This document shows, piece after piece, positions 56,686 to 64,000 of a stretch of DNA of 64,000 bases. The number at the start of each line of letters is the position of its first letter. Position 1 is the stretch's first letter. The notes beneath the pieces are model-generated. The model ran no database searches. It was not told the origin of the DNA and was given only the letters and a program-made list of their open reading frames with translations. Source of the stretch: Sphingomonas phyllosphaerae 5.2 (GTDB lineage Bacteria > Pseudomonadota > Alphaproteobacteria > Sphingomonadales > Sphingomonadaceae). Location: assembly GCF_000419605.1 (NCBI RefSeq), contig NZ_ATTI01000001.1, positions 3,692,501 to 3,756,500 of the forward strand, in the 5' to 3' direction. Position numbers and translations under genes: made by a program.

Positions 56686-57280
56686 GATAATGCTCCATGC
56701 GTTGCAGATAGCGGGCGAGGACGTCGATCTCGACGTTGACGGACTGCCCGGCTTCGAGCGCGCCCAGCGTGGTGACGGCCTGGGTGTGCGGGATCAGGTT
56801 GATCGCGAAATGCGTGGCATCGGCCTCGTCGCTGACGGCATTGACGGTCAGCGAGACGCCGTCGATCGTCACTGAACCCTTTTGCGCGAGGAAGGGCGCC
56901 AGTGCGGGCGCGACGCGGAAGCCGATACGGCGCGAATCGCCGTCGGGGCGAACCTCGACCACCGCCGCCACGCCGTCGACATGGCCGGTGACGATATGCC
57001 CGCCGAGTTCGTCGCCCAGCTTCATCGCGCGTTCGAGGTTGAGCGCGCGGCCCGGCTGCCACTGGTCGCGGGCGGTGCGCGCGATCGTCTCACCCGAGAC
57101 GTCGACCGCGAACCAGCCGGGACCGGTCTCGACCACCGTCAGGCACACGCCCGAACAGGCGATCGAGGCGCCGAGATCGATCGTGGCGGTGTCGTAGCCG
57201 GTCGCGATCGTGACGCGTGCGTCGCCGCGCGCGTCCACGCGCTGGATGGTGCCGATGTCGGTGACGATGCCGGTGAACAT
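56675..57280 (-). CDS. ribE: Riboflavin synthase, alpha subunit
   Basis: A 201-residue enzyme that dismutates two lumazines into riboflavin. Two tandem lumazine-binding domains are present (MFTGIVTDIGTIQRVD at the start, GSVTIDGVSLTVNAV in the second repeat), with IACSGVCLTVVE as the conserved catalytic part. It lies between ribD and ribB with an 11-bp gap on one side and an 11-base overlap on the other, in the usual rib order. Confidence 0.95.
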   Translation of the reverse strand: MFTGIVTDIGTIQRVDARGDARVTIATGYDTATIDLGASIACSGVCLTVVETGPGWFAVDVSGETIARTARDQWQPGRALNLERAMKLGDELGGHIVTGHVDGVAAVVEVRPDGDSRRIGFRVAPALAPFLAQKGSVTIDGVSLTVNAVSDEADATHFAINLIPHTQAVTTLGALEAGQSVNVEIDVLARYLQRMEHYRGR

Positions 57281-57291
57281 GGGAAAACCTT

Positions 57292-58290
57292 TCAGCCGCG
57301 CTCGTAGACTTCGAGCCGGTCGCTGCCAAGCTGGCGCTGGTCGGCCAGCGTCCACCGGCCGTGCGCGGCGGCAAGGTCGACGAGGCCGATATCGGGGAGC
57401 GTGCGTCCGCCGCCGATCACGATCGGGGCACGGTAGAGGAGCAGGCGGTCGACCAGTCCGGCGCGAAGGAAGGCGGCGGCGGCCTGCGCGCCCCCCTCGA
57501 CGAAGAGGTGGTCGGCGGAAAGCGCGGCGATGCCGTGCGGATCGGCGATCCACACCGGCGCGGGCGGCCCGGCGTCGTCGCGGGCCGAATCGGCGGGCGC
57601 GCGATGCTGCACGCTTCGTGACAGCACCACGCGCAAGGGCGCGCGATCCTCGAGCCCCGGCAAGCGAACATCGAGCCGCGGCGCGTCCGCATCCCACGTC
57701 CCGCGCCCGACGAGAATCGCATCGTGGCGGCTGCGTTCGAGATGGGTGTGGGCGCGCGCCTCCGCGCCGGTGATCCAGCGGCTGCGCCCGTCCGCCATTG
57801 CCAGCGCGCCGTCGAGCGACAGCGCCAGCTTGAGCGTGACGTGCGGGCGACCCAGCGCGCGACGGGTGAGGAACCCGGCCATCGAGCGCTGCGCCTGGGT
57901 GGCGAGCAATCCGGATTCCACGGCGATCCCGTGATCGCGGAGGCGCGCGAAGCCGTGCCCGTCGGTGCGCGGATCGGGATCGCCCAGCGCGGCGACCACC
58001 CGCGCGATGCCGGCCGCGACGAGCAGCCCGGCGCAGGCCGGACCGCGCGGGCTGACGTGGGCGCAGGGTTCCAGCGTGACATAGGCGGTGGCGCCGCGCG
58101 CGCGATCGCCGGCCTCGGCCAGCGCCATCGCCTCGGCATGCGGGCGCCCGCCGGGTTGCGTCCAGCCGCGCCCGACGACGCGGCCGGCGCGGACGATCAC
58201 GCAGCCGACGTTCGGATTGGGCGTGGTGCGCCCGCGCGTCCGCCCCGCCAGCGCGAGCGCCGCCGCCATCCAGCGCGCGTCGTCGCTCAA
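57292..58290 (-). CDS. ribD: Riboflavin biosynthesis deaminase/reductase RibD
   Basis: A 332-residue bifunctional enzyme. The N-terminal deaminase has the zinc site GGRPHAEAMAL and LEPCAHVSPRGPACAGLL; the C-terminal reductase (from about residue 145) has HVTLKLALSLDGALAMADG and LFVEGGAQAAAAFL. It carries out the second and third steps of the pathway. The proposed start is TTG, 4 bp after the upstream gene; the following residues SDDARWMAAAL match the family N-terminus. It opens the rib gene series. Confidence 0.94.
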   Translation of the reverse strand: MSDDARWMAAALALAGRTRGRTTPNPNVGCVIVRAGRVVGRGWTQPGGRPHAEAMALAEAGDRARGATAYVTLEPCAHVSPRGPACAGLLVAAGIARVVAALGDPDPRTDGHGFARLRDHGIAVESGLLATQAQRSMAGFLTRRALGRPHVTLKLALSLDGALAMADGRSRWITGAEARAHTHLERSRHDAILVGRGTWDADAPRLDVRLPGLEDRAPLRVVLSRSVQHRAPADSARDDAGPPAPVWIADPHGIAALSADHLFVEGGAQAAAAFLRAGLVDRLLLYRAPIVIGGGRTLPDIGLVDLAAAHGRWTLADQRQLGSDRLEVYERG

Positions 58291-58294
58291 GGCG

Positions 58295-58645
58295 TCAGAT
58301 GCCCATCGCGTTCAGTTTGTCGTCCAGCCGCTTGAACCCGGCGCGCAGCTTCTCCTCGCGCTCGCGTTGTGCGGCGACCTGCGCGTCGCGGATCGGCTTG
58401 TCGATCTTCTGCTGCGCGATGATCTCCGCATCGCTGCGATCCAGCTTCCATTGCTCGAAATAGACGATCTTGGGCTTGTAGACCTTCTCCGCGTAGGAAT
58501 CGTGCACGAACGCCCACAGGATGAAGCAGGTGATCGTGATCGAGAGCAGCAGGAACCACAGGTCCTGCGGCTGCCGCGTGCCCAGGAACAGGCGGAGATC
58601 GTGCCATGCGCGGATCGGCGACATGCGGGCGAAGAATTGCTGCAT
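58295..58645 (-). CDS. Hypothetical single-span membrane protein between gltX and ribD
   Basis: A 116-residue protein with a basic N-terminus, one transmembrane span (LWFLLLSITITCFILWAFV, region ~29-47) and a charged helical C-terminal part (REREEKLRAGFKRLDDKLN). The start is uncertain: a methionine at codon 8 is an alternative and no strong ribosome-binding site is seen. It lies 17 bp after gltX and 4 bp before ribD, so it belongs to the same transcript. Family not recognised. Confidence 0.68.
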   Translation of the reverse strand: MQQFFARMSPIRAWHDLRLFLGTRQPQDLWFLLLSITITCFILWAFVHDSYAEKVYKPKIVYFEQWKLDRSDAEIIAQQKIDKPIRDAQVAAQREREEKLRAGFKRLDDKLNAMGI

Positions 58646-58662
58646 CACGCCGATATAGTCGC

Positions 58663-60000
58663 TCAGGCGACGCTGTTCGAGTCCAGCCGCGCGATCGCGC
58701 GATCGCGGCCGATCAGCGGCAGCAGCGCGGCCATGTCCGGCCCGTGATCGCGGCCGGTCAGCGCGCGGCGCAGCGGCAGGAACAACGGCTTGCCCTTGCG
58801 CCCGGTCGCCTCCTTCAGCGCCGTCGTCAGCGCGTGCCACGGGTCGCCCGCCCAGTCGATCGTGCGCGCGACCGCGGCGGCCCGGGCAAGATAATCGGCA
58901 TCGTCGCCGGCGGCCGGCGCCTGGATCGGCCCCTCCACGACCTGCCACCATTCGGCGGCACCGGCGACCGTCTCCAGATTCGGGCGCACCGCCTGCCATG
59001 TCGCTTCGTCCATCCCGGCGGGCAAGCGATCCGCGACCGCCGCGAACGGCAGCTGGTGGACGATCCGCGCATTGACCTGCGCCAGTTCGCGCTCGTCGAA
59101 CCTGGCGGGCGCGCGGCCGAAATGCGCGAAGTCGAAGTCGGCGAGCAGCGGCGTGACGTCGAGGTGCGGCTCGACGGGCTGGCTGGTGCCGAGCCGCGCG
59201 AGCAGCGACACGATCGCGGCCGGCTCGATCCCGTCGTCACGCAGCGCGTCGATGCCGAGGCTGCCGAGCCGCTTCGACAATTTGCCCTCGGCGCCGGTCA
59301 GCAGCGCCTCGTGCGCGAAGGCGGGCGCGGGGACGCCCATCGCGGCGAACATCTGCAATTGCAGCGCGGTGTTGGTGACGTGATCCTCGCCGCGCACGAC
59401 GTGCGTGACGCCCATGTCGCGATCGTCGATCGCGGAGGGCAGCATGTAGAGCCACGACCCGTCGGCGCGGCGGATGACGGGATCGCTCATCGTCGCGGCG
59501 TCGAAATGCTGCGGGCCGCGGATCAGGTCGGTCCACGCGATCGGGGCCGCATGGTCGAGCCGGAAGCGCCAGTGCGGGCGCACCCCGTCCGCCTCCAGCC
59601 GCGCGCGCTCTTCATCGGTCAGCGCCAGCGCGGCGCGATCGTAGACCGGCGGCAACCCGCGCCCGCGCAGGATCTTGCGCTTCAGGTCGAGTTCCTGCGC
59701 CATCTCATAGGCCGGATAGATGTGCCCGGCCGCACGCAGCTCCTCGAACACCGCCTCGTAGCGCGCGGTGCGCAGCGACTGGCGCTCCTCGGCGTCGGGG
59801 TGCAACCCGAGCCACGCGAGGTCGGCGCGGATCGCATCGACGAAGCGTTCCTCGCTGCGTTCCGCATCGGTATCGTCGATGCGCAGCAGGAAACGCCCGC
59901 CGCGCGCCTTCGCCCACATCCAGTTGTGGAGCGCGGTACGGATGTTGCCGACGTGGAGCGTGCCGGTCGGCGACGGAGCGAAACGGGTGATGACGGTCAT
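58663..60000 (-). CDS. gltX: Glutamate-tRNA ligase
   Basis: A 445-residue class I aminoacyl-tRNA synthetase. The HIGH-type motif is [16 protein letters not shown] near residue 13, and the KMSKS-type motif is [12 protein letters not shown] near residue 240. Slightly shorter than the usual 470. The start at 60000 begins directly with [13 protein letters not shown], the family N-terminus. Alphaproteobacteria often use a second, non-discriminating GltX; which of the two this is cannot be told. Followed by the hypothetical gene and ribD. Confidence 0.95.
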   Translation of the reverse strand: MTVITRFAPSPTGTLHVGNIRTALHNWMWAKARGGRFLLRIDDTDAERSEERFVDAIRADLAWLGLHPDAEERQSLRTARYEAVFEELRAAGHIYPAYEMAQELDLKRKILRGRGLPPVYDRAALALTDEERARLEADGVRPHWRFRLDHAAPIAWTDLIRGPQHFDAATMSDPVIRRADGSWLYMLPSAIDDRDMGVTHVVRGEDHVTNTALQLQMFAAMGVPAPAFAHEALLTGAEGKLSKRLGSLGIDALRDDGIEPAAIVSLLARLGTSQPVEPHLDVTPLLADFDFAHFGRAPARFDERELAQVNARIVHQLPFAAVADRLPAGMDEATWQAVRPNLETVAGAAEWWQVVEGPIQAPAAGDDADYLARAAAVARTIDWAGDPWHALTTALKEATGRKGKPLFLPLRRALTGRDHGPDMAALLPLIGRDRAIARLDSNSVA

Positions 60001-60079
60001 GGTATCGCCGCTTACGCGCGCCCCCTTCCCCTCGCCAGCCCCCCGGCCTACACGACGCCGCACGAAAGGGTGTTCGTCC

Positions 60080-61015
60080 ATGAAATTGATGACCGGCAAC
60101 TCCAACCTGCCGCTGGCGCGTGCGATCTCCGATTATCTGGAGGTGCCGCTGACCGAGGCGCTGGTGCGCCGGTTCGCCGATGAGGAAATCTTCGTCGAGA
60201 TCATGGAGAATGTCCGCGGCGAGGACGTGTTCGTCGTCCAGTCGACCAGCTATCCCGTCAACGACAATTTGATGGAATTGCTGATCATGATCGACGCGCT
60301 GAAGCGCGCGTCAGCCAAGCGGATCACCGCGGTGCTGCCGTATTTCGGCTATGCCCGGCAGGATCGAAAGCCCGGCCCGCGCACGCCGATCTCCGCCAAG
60401 CTGGTCGCCAATCTCGTCACCACCGCCGGCGCGGACCGCGTGCTGTCGGTCGACCTGCACGCCGGGCAGATCCAGGGCTTCTTCGACATCCCGACCGACA
60501 ATCTCTTCGCCGCGCCGGTGATGTCGCAGGATATTCGCGCGCGGTTCGGCGAGAAGAACCTGATGGTCGTCTCCCCCGACGTCGGCGGCGTGGTGCGCGC
60601 GCGTGCGCTGTCGAAGCGGCTCGACAACGCCCCGCTGGCGATCGTCGACAAGCGCCGCGAGCGTGCCGGCGAGTCGGAGGTGATGAACATCATCGGCGAC
60701 GTCGAGGGGCGCTTCTGCGTCCTGATCGACGACATCGTCGATTCGGCGGGCACGCTGTGCAACGCCGCCGCGGCGCTGAAGGAAGCGGGCGCGGAGGACG
60801 TGGTCGCCTATGTCACGCACGGTGTGTTGTCGGGCGGCGCGGTCGCGCGGGTAGAGGGATCGGCGCTGCACGAACTGGTGATCACCGATTCGATCGGCAA
60901 CCACGACACGATCCGCGAGGCCGGCAAGATCCGCCACCTGACGATCGCGCCGCTGGTGGCGGAGGCGATGCGGCGGATTTCGGACGAGGCGAGCGTCAGC
61001 AGCCTGTTCGACTGA
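60080..61015 (+). CDS. prs: Ribose-phosphate pyrophosphokinase
   Basis: A 311-residue PRPP synthase, which supplies the sugar phosphate for nucleotide, histidine and tryptophan synthesis. Seen: [78 protein letters not shown] and the PRPP loop [13 protein letters not shown]. It is divergent from gltX (79-bp gap) and convergent with gpsA. Length is standard. Confidence 0.97.
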   Translation: MKLMTGNSNLPLARAISDYLEVPLTEALVRRFADEEIFVEIMENVRGEDVFVVQSTSYPVNDNLMELLIMIDALKRASAKRITAVLPYFGYARQDRKPGPRTPISAKLVANLVTTAGADRVLSVDLHAGQIQGFFDIPTDNLFAAPVMSQDIRARFGEKNLMVVSPDVGGVVRARALSKRLDNAPLAIVDKRRERAGESEVMNIIGDVEGRFCVLIDDIVDSAGTLCNAAAALKEAGAEDVVAYVTHGVLSGGAVARVEGSALHELVITDSIGNHDTIREAGKIRHLTIAPLVAEAMRRISDEASVSSLFD

Positions 61016-61078
61016 CGCCGGGGCCGCGGCGACCCGGCCGAACCGCGCCGGCCAGCCTTCGGTGCCGTGACGTCGCGG

Positions 61079-62059
61079 TCAGACCTCTTCCTTCAACGGC
61101 CTGGCGAGCAGGTCATCGATGACGCCGCGCACCGCGGCGCCCTCCAGCAGCCGGCACACCGCGGCGGTGATCGGCATCTCCACCCCGGCGGCCTGCGCCG
61201 CCTCCAGCAGCACGGGTGCGGTGAACGCACCCTCCGCGACGGTGCGGCGGTTGGCGAGCAGGTCCGCCGCCGCCCGCCCCTGCCCGATCCCGACGCCCAG
61301 CGAGAAATTGCGCGACGCGGTCGACGAACAGGTCAGCACCAGATCGCCCAGCCCCGACAGCCCGGCGAGCGTCCCGGCGCGCGCGCCCTTCGCGAGGCCG
61401 AAACGGGTCATCTCCGCGAAGCCGCGCGCGATCAGCGCGGCGCGTGCATTCTGCCCCAGCCCGGCTCCGTCGACCACGCCGCACGCGATCGCCAGCACGT
61501 TCTTCACCGCGCCGCCGATCTCCGCGCCGATCACGTCGCCGGTGGCGTAGGGGCGGAAATGCGGCGCGGCGATCGCCGCAGCCAGCAGCGCGCGCGTCGC
61601 CGCGTCATGCCCGGCCAGCGTCACGGCCGTCGGCAGGCCGCGCGCGACCTCATGCGCGAACGTCGGCCCCGACAGCACCAGCACCGCGGAGGCGGGATGC
61701 TGCTCCTGCGCGACCTCGCTCATCAGCCGGTGCGTGCCCGCCTCGATCCCCTTCGCGCAGACGACCAGCGCCTGCCCATTGGCGGGCAACTGCGCCAGCA
61801 CCGCGCGCATCGCCTGCGCGGGGGTGACGATCAGGTTGGCGGCGGCATCCGCCACCCACGCCAGATCGCCGGTGGCGCGGATCGCCGCGGAGAGCGGGAT
61901 GCCGGGAAGATACGCGGCATTCTCATGGCCGGCGTTGATTGCATCGACCAGCGCCGGATCGCGTGCCCACAGCCGCACCTCGTGCCCGTTCGCGGCGGCG
62001 ACCTGCGCCAGCGCGGTGCCCCAGGCACCCGCGCCGATGACGCCGAGCGCGCCCTTCAC
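61079..62059 (-). CDS. gpsA: Glycerol-3-phosphate dehydrogenase [NAD(P)+]
   Basis: A 326-residue enzyme making sn-glycerol-3-phosphate for phospholipids. Nucleotide motif [13 protein letters not shown] is at residues ~6-18; the catalytic lysine lies in [18 protein letters not shown], followed by [18 protein letters not shown]. The GTG start overlaps the tsaD stop (GTGA), so the two genes are translated in tandem. No other in-frame start fits. Confidence 0.95.
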   Translation of the reverse strand: MKGALGVIGAGAWGTALAQVAAANGHEVRLWARDPALVDAINAGHENAAYLPGIPLSAAIRATGDLAWVADAAANLIVTPAQAMRAVLAQLPANGQALVVCAKGIEAGTHRLMSEVAQEQHPASAVLVLSGPTFAHEVARGLPTAVTLAGHDAATRALLAAAIAAPHFRPYATGDVIGAEIGGAVKNVLAIACGVVDGAGLGQNARAALIARGFAEMTRFGLAKGARAGTLAGLSGLGDLVLTCSSTASRNFSLGVGIGQGRAAADLLANRRTVAEGAFTAPVLLEAAQAAGVEMPITAAVCRLLEGAAVRGVIDDLLARPLKEEV

Positions 62060-63081
62060 GCCTTCACCCCCGCGCCGCGCACCTTCTCCGCATCCGGATC
62101 GAGCGGCCAGCGGGCACGCGCGGCGACGTCGAGCGGATCGGTGAGCCCGGCGGCGAAGCGCTCCGCCCCGGCCCAGGCGATCATCGCGGCATTGTCGGTG
62201 CACAGCCATCCCGGTGGCGCGACGAAGCGCAAGCCTTGTTCGGCAGCGAGCGCCTGCAACGCCGCGCGCACCGCGCCGTTCGCCGCCACCCCGCCGGCCA
62301 CCACCAGCGCGGTCGCGCCCGCGGCGTGGCGCAGCGCGCGGCGCGTGCGGTCGATCAGGCAGTCGACGACCGCCTGCTGGAAACTGGCGGCGACATCCAC
62401 CGCGGCATGATCGGGCGCCATCCGCGCCACCGCCGCCTTCAGCCCGGCGAAGGAGAAATGCGGCTCGGGCGACCCCTTCAGCGGGCGCGGCAACGGCACC
62501 GCGCGTGCATCGCCCTCCGCGGCCGCGCGCTCCACCGCCGGGCCGCCGGGGAATCCGAGCCGCAGGATCTTGGCGGTCTTGTCGAACGCCTCGCCCGCCG
62601 CATCGTCGATCGTCGTCGCGAGCCGACGATAGCGCGCCACCCCCTCGACGAGCAGCAACTGGCAATGCCCGCCGCTGACCAGCAGCAGCAGATAGGGAAA
62701 GTCGAGGCCGGGATCGGCGAGCCGCGGGCTGAGCGCATGCCCTTCGAGATGGTTGACCGCGACCAACGGCTTGCCGGCGGCGTGCGCCAGCGCCTTGCCG
62801 GTGACCAGCCCGACCAGCACGCCGCCGATCAGGCCCGGACCGGCCGTCGCCGCGATCGCATCGACATCCGCCAGCGTCTTGCCGGCATCCGCCAACGCCG
62901 CCTCGACCAGCGGCTGCAACACCTCGACATGCGCGCGCGCCGCGATTTCGGGCACGACACCGCCGTACGGACGGTGCGCTGCTTCCTGCCCCGCGAGGCG
63001 ATGCGCCAGCACCCGCCGGTCGCCGGTGACCAGCGCGGCGGCGGTTTCGTCGCAGGAGGATTCGAGACCAAGGATCAGCAT
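62056..63081 (-). CDS. tsaD: tRNA N6-threonylcarbamoyladenosine synthase subunit TsaD
   Basis: A 341-residue ASKHA-fold enzyme that, with TsaB/TsaE, adds threonylcarbamoyl to A37 of ANN-reading tRNAs. Seen: [16 protein letters not shown] at the N-terminus, [12 protein letters not shown] with the metal histidines, [14 protein letters not shown], and [14 protein letters not shown] near the end. Length is normal. Divergent from hemC, which starts 55 bp away, as is common in proteobacteria. Confidence 0.97.
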   Translation of the reverse strand: MLILGLESSCDETAAALVTGDRRVLAHRLAGQEAAHRPYGGVVPEIAARAHVEVLQPLVEAALADAGKTLADVDAIAATAGPGLIGGVLVGLVTGKALAHAAGKPLVAVNHLEGHALSPRLADPGLDFPYLLLLVSGGHCQLLLVEGVARYRRLATTIDDAAGEAFDKTAKILRLGFPGGPAVERAAAEGDARAVPLPRPLKGSPEPHFSFAGLKAAVARMAPDHAAVDVAASFQQAVVDCLIDRTRRALRHAAGATALVVAGGVAANGAVRAALQALAAEQGLRFVAPPGWLCTDNAAMIAWAGAERFAAGLTDPLDVAARARWPLDPDAEKVRGAGVKA

Positions 63082-63136
63082 GCGCGGCTATCTAGGGTGC
63101 TTGCGGGCGAATGTCGAAGCCGCCAAGACGTGCGCC

Positions 63137-64000
63137 ATGTTCAGGCTCGGCACCCGTGGTTCTCCGCTCGCGCTCACCCAGGCGGGCATGGTGCGCGACG
63201 CGTTGATGGCCGCGCACGGGTGGGCCGACGTCGAGATCGTCGTGATCCGCACCACCGGCGATCGTGTGCAGGACCGCGCGCTCGCCGAGATCGGGGGCAA
63301 GGCGCTGTGGACCAAGGAGCTGGACCGCGCGCTGCTGGCGGGCGAGGTGGATGCCTGCGTCCACTCGATGAAGGACGTCGAGACGCTGCGCCCGGATGCG
63401 ATCGCGATCGCTGCGACGTTGCCGCGCGCCGACGTGCGCGACCGGCTGATCGGCGCCGCATCGATCGCGGCGCTGCCGGACGGCGCGACGATCGGGACGA
63501 GCAGCCCGCGGCGCGCGGCGCAGCTGCGGCGGTTGCGGCCGGACGTGTCCGCGGTGCTGTTCCGCGGCAATGTCGACACGCGGCTCGGCAAGCTGGCGGC
63601 GGGCGAGGTGGACGCGACGCTGCTCGCCGCCGCCGGGCTGGAGCGGCTGGGGCGTCACGATACCGGGGTGGCGATCCCGCTGGACGTGATGTTGCCCGCG
63701 CCGGCGCAGGGTGCGGTCGGCGTCGAGACGCTGGTGGACGGCATGGCGCGCGCGCAGGTGGCGGCGATCGATCATGCGCCGACGCACCGCGCGATCGCGG
63801 CCGAGCGCGCGCTGCTTGCCGGGTTGCGCGCCGACTGCCACTCGCCGGTCGCCGCGCTGGCGGTGGTCGAGGATGACGCGCTGCTGCTGCGCGCGCAATT
63901 GTTGACGGCGGGCGGCGAGGAGGCGGTGGACGGCGCGGCGCGCGGTGCCGATCCGGTCGCGCTGGGCGCGCGGCTGGCCGAGGAGCTGCTGGCGCGCGCC
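63137..64000 (+). CDS. hemC: Hydroxymethylbilane synthase, cut by the window end
   Basis: The first 288 codons of porphobilinogen deaminase, which links four porphobilinogens for haem synthesis. Seen: RLGTRGSPLALTQAGMV, HSMKDVETLRPD with the lysine of the active site, GTSSPRRAAQLRRLRP, RGNVDTRLGKL and the dipyrromethane cysteine in ADCHSPVAALA (~235). The reading frame is open at position 64000, so the C-terminus and stop are outside the window. ATG start chosen for the family N-terminus. Confidence 0.95.
   Translation, partial: MFRLGTRGSPLALTQAGMVRDALMAAHGWADVEIVVIRTTGDRVQDRALAEIGGKALWTKELDRALLAGEVDACVHSMKDVETLRPDAIAIAATLPRADVRDRLIGAASIAALPDGATIGTSSPRRAAQLRRLRPDVSAVLFRGNVDTRLGKLAAGEVDATLLAAAGLERLGRHDTGVAIPLDVMLPAPAQGAVGVETLVDGMARAQVAAIDHAPTHRAIAAERALLAGLRADCHSPVAALAVVEDDALLLRAQLLTAGGEEAVDGAARGADPVALGARLAEELLARA

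Noticed and set aside
55136..58290. Search for an FMN riboswitch in the rib genes
   Set aside because: The genes are tightly packed and no leader with RFN-type conserved segments was seen before ribD, ribE, ribB or ribH.

Overview
The window is a 64 kb piece of a GC-rich, gene-dense chromosome from an alphaproteobacterium, most likely a sphingomonad (Sphingomonas or close kin). The basis is codon and base use, the ctaC-ctaD / ctaB-ctaG-ctaE oxidase layout, the pdxJ-acpS-lepB and plsX-fabH-ihfA-merR orders, a RibB with a decayed GTP cyclohydrolase II half, a TonB-receptor-like outer membrane protein and a TorF-type porin. Taxonomy is inferred, not computed. There is no sign of prophage, insertion sequence, integrase, CRISPR or toxin island; almost everything is core or common accessory chromosome. 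Both edges cut genes: thrC on the left, hemC on the right.

Layout. 1-8.3 kb: end of thrC with an rRNA-type methyltransferase; ccmA-ccmB haem-exporter genes and a small zinc peptidase on the minus strand; phhB; a translationally coupled pair (GntA-like haem N-hydroxylase family and DUF1989); fdhD coupled to a YdeP-type molybdenum oxidoreductase. 8.4-20 kb: a TonB-receptor-like protein, a two-gene osmoprotectant ABC importer (permease-binding protein fusion plus ATPase), an SDR, dnaN, a beta-barrel protein, rlmN with a TSUP exporter, and a flavin reductase. 19.6-29.5 kb: a cytochrome b / sulfite-oxidase-fold pair, then the aa3 cytochrome c oxidase region on the minus strand (ctaC, ctaD, a GNAT enzyme, an epoxide-hydrolase-type enzyme, ctaB, a 45-residue membrane protein, ctaG, ctaE, DUF983, surf1).

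29.5-40 kb: pyrE-pdxJ-acpS-lepB-AI-2E permease; an envelope cluster (membrane protein, DUF2141, glycosyltransferase, deacetylase-like); plsX-fabH-ihfA-merR with rpmF upstream. 40-48 kb: MAPEG, metallo-hydrolase, PabB-PabC fusion, aspartate aminotransferase, lipoprotein MsrA, a chain of thioredoxin/TPR, LON-domain and Trm112-like genes, and a porin. 48-54 kb: an OmpR/EnvZ-type two-component system followed by a 24-codon possible leader ORF and a SulP transporter; tRNA-Gly; HPP and DUF72 genes. 54-64 kb: riboflavin genes ribD-ribE-ribB-ribH, gltX, prs, gpsA, tsaD and hemC.

Many genes are joined by 4-nt start/stop overlaps (ATGA/GTGA/TTGA), so coupled translation is the rule. The observations most worth a second look are the GntA/DUF1989 pair, the 24-codon ORF coupled to SulP, an 11-bp tandem repeat exactly at the ccmA/ccmB junction, two non-respiratory enzymes inside the oxidase cluster, and a one-cysteine MsrA predicted to be a lipoprotein.
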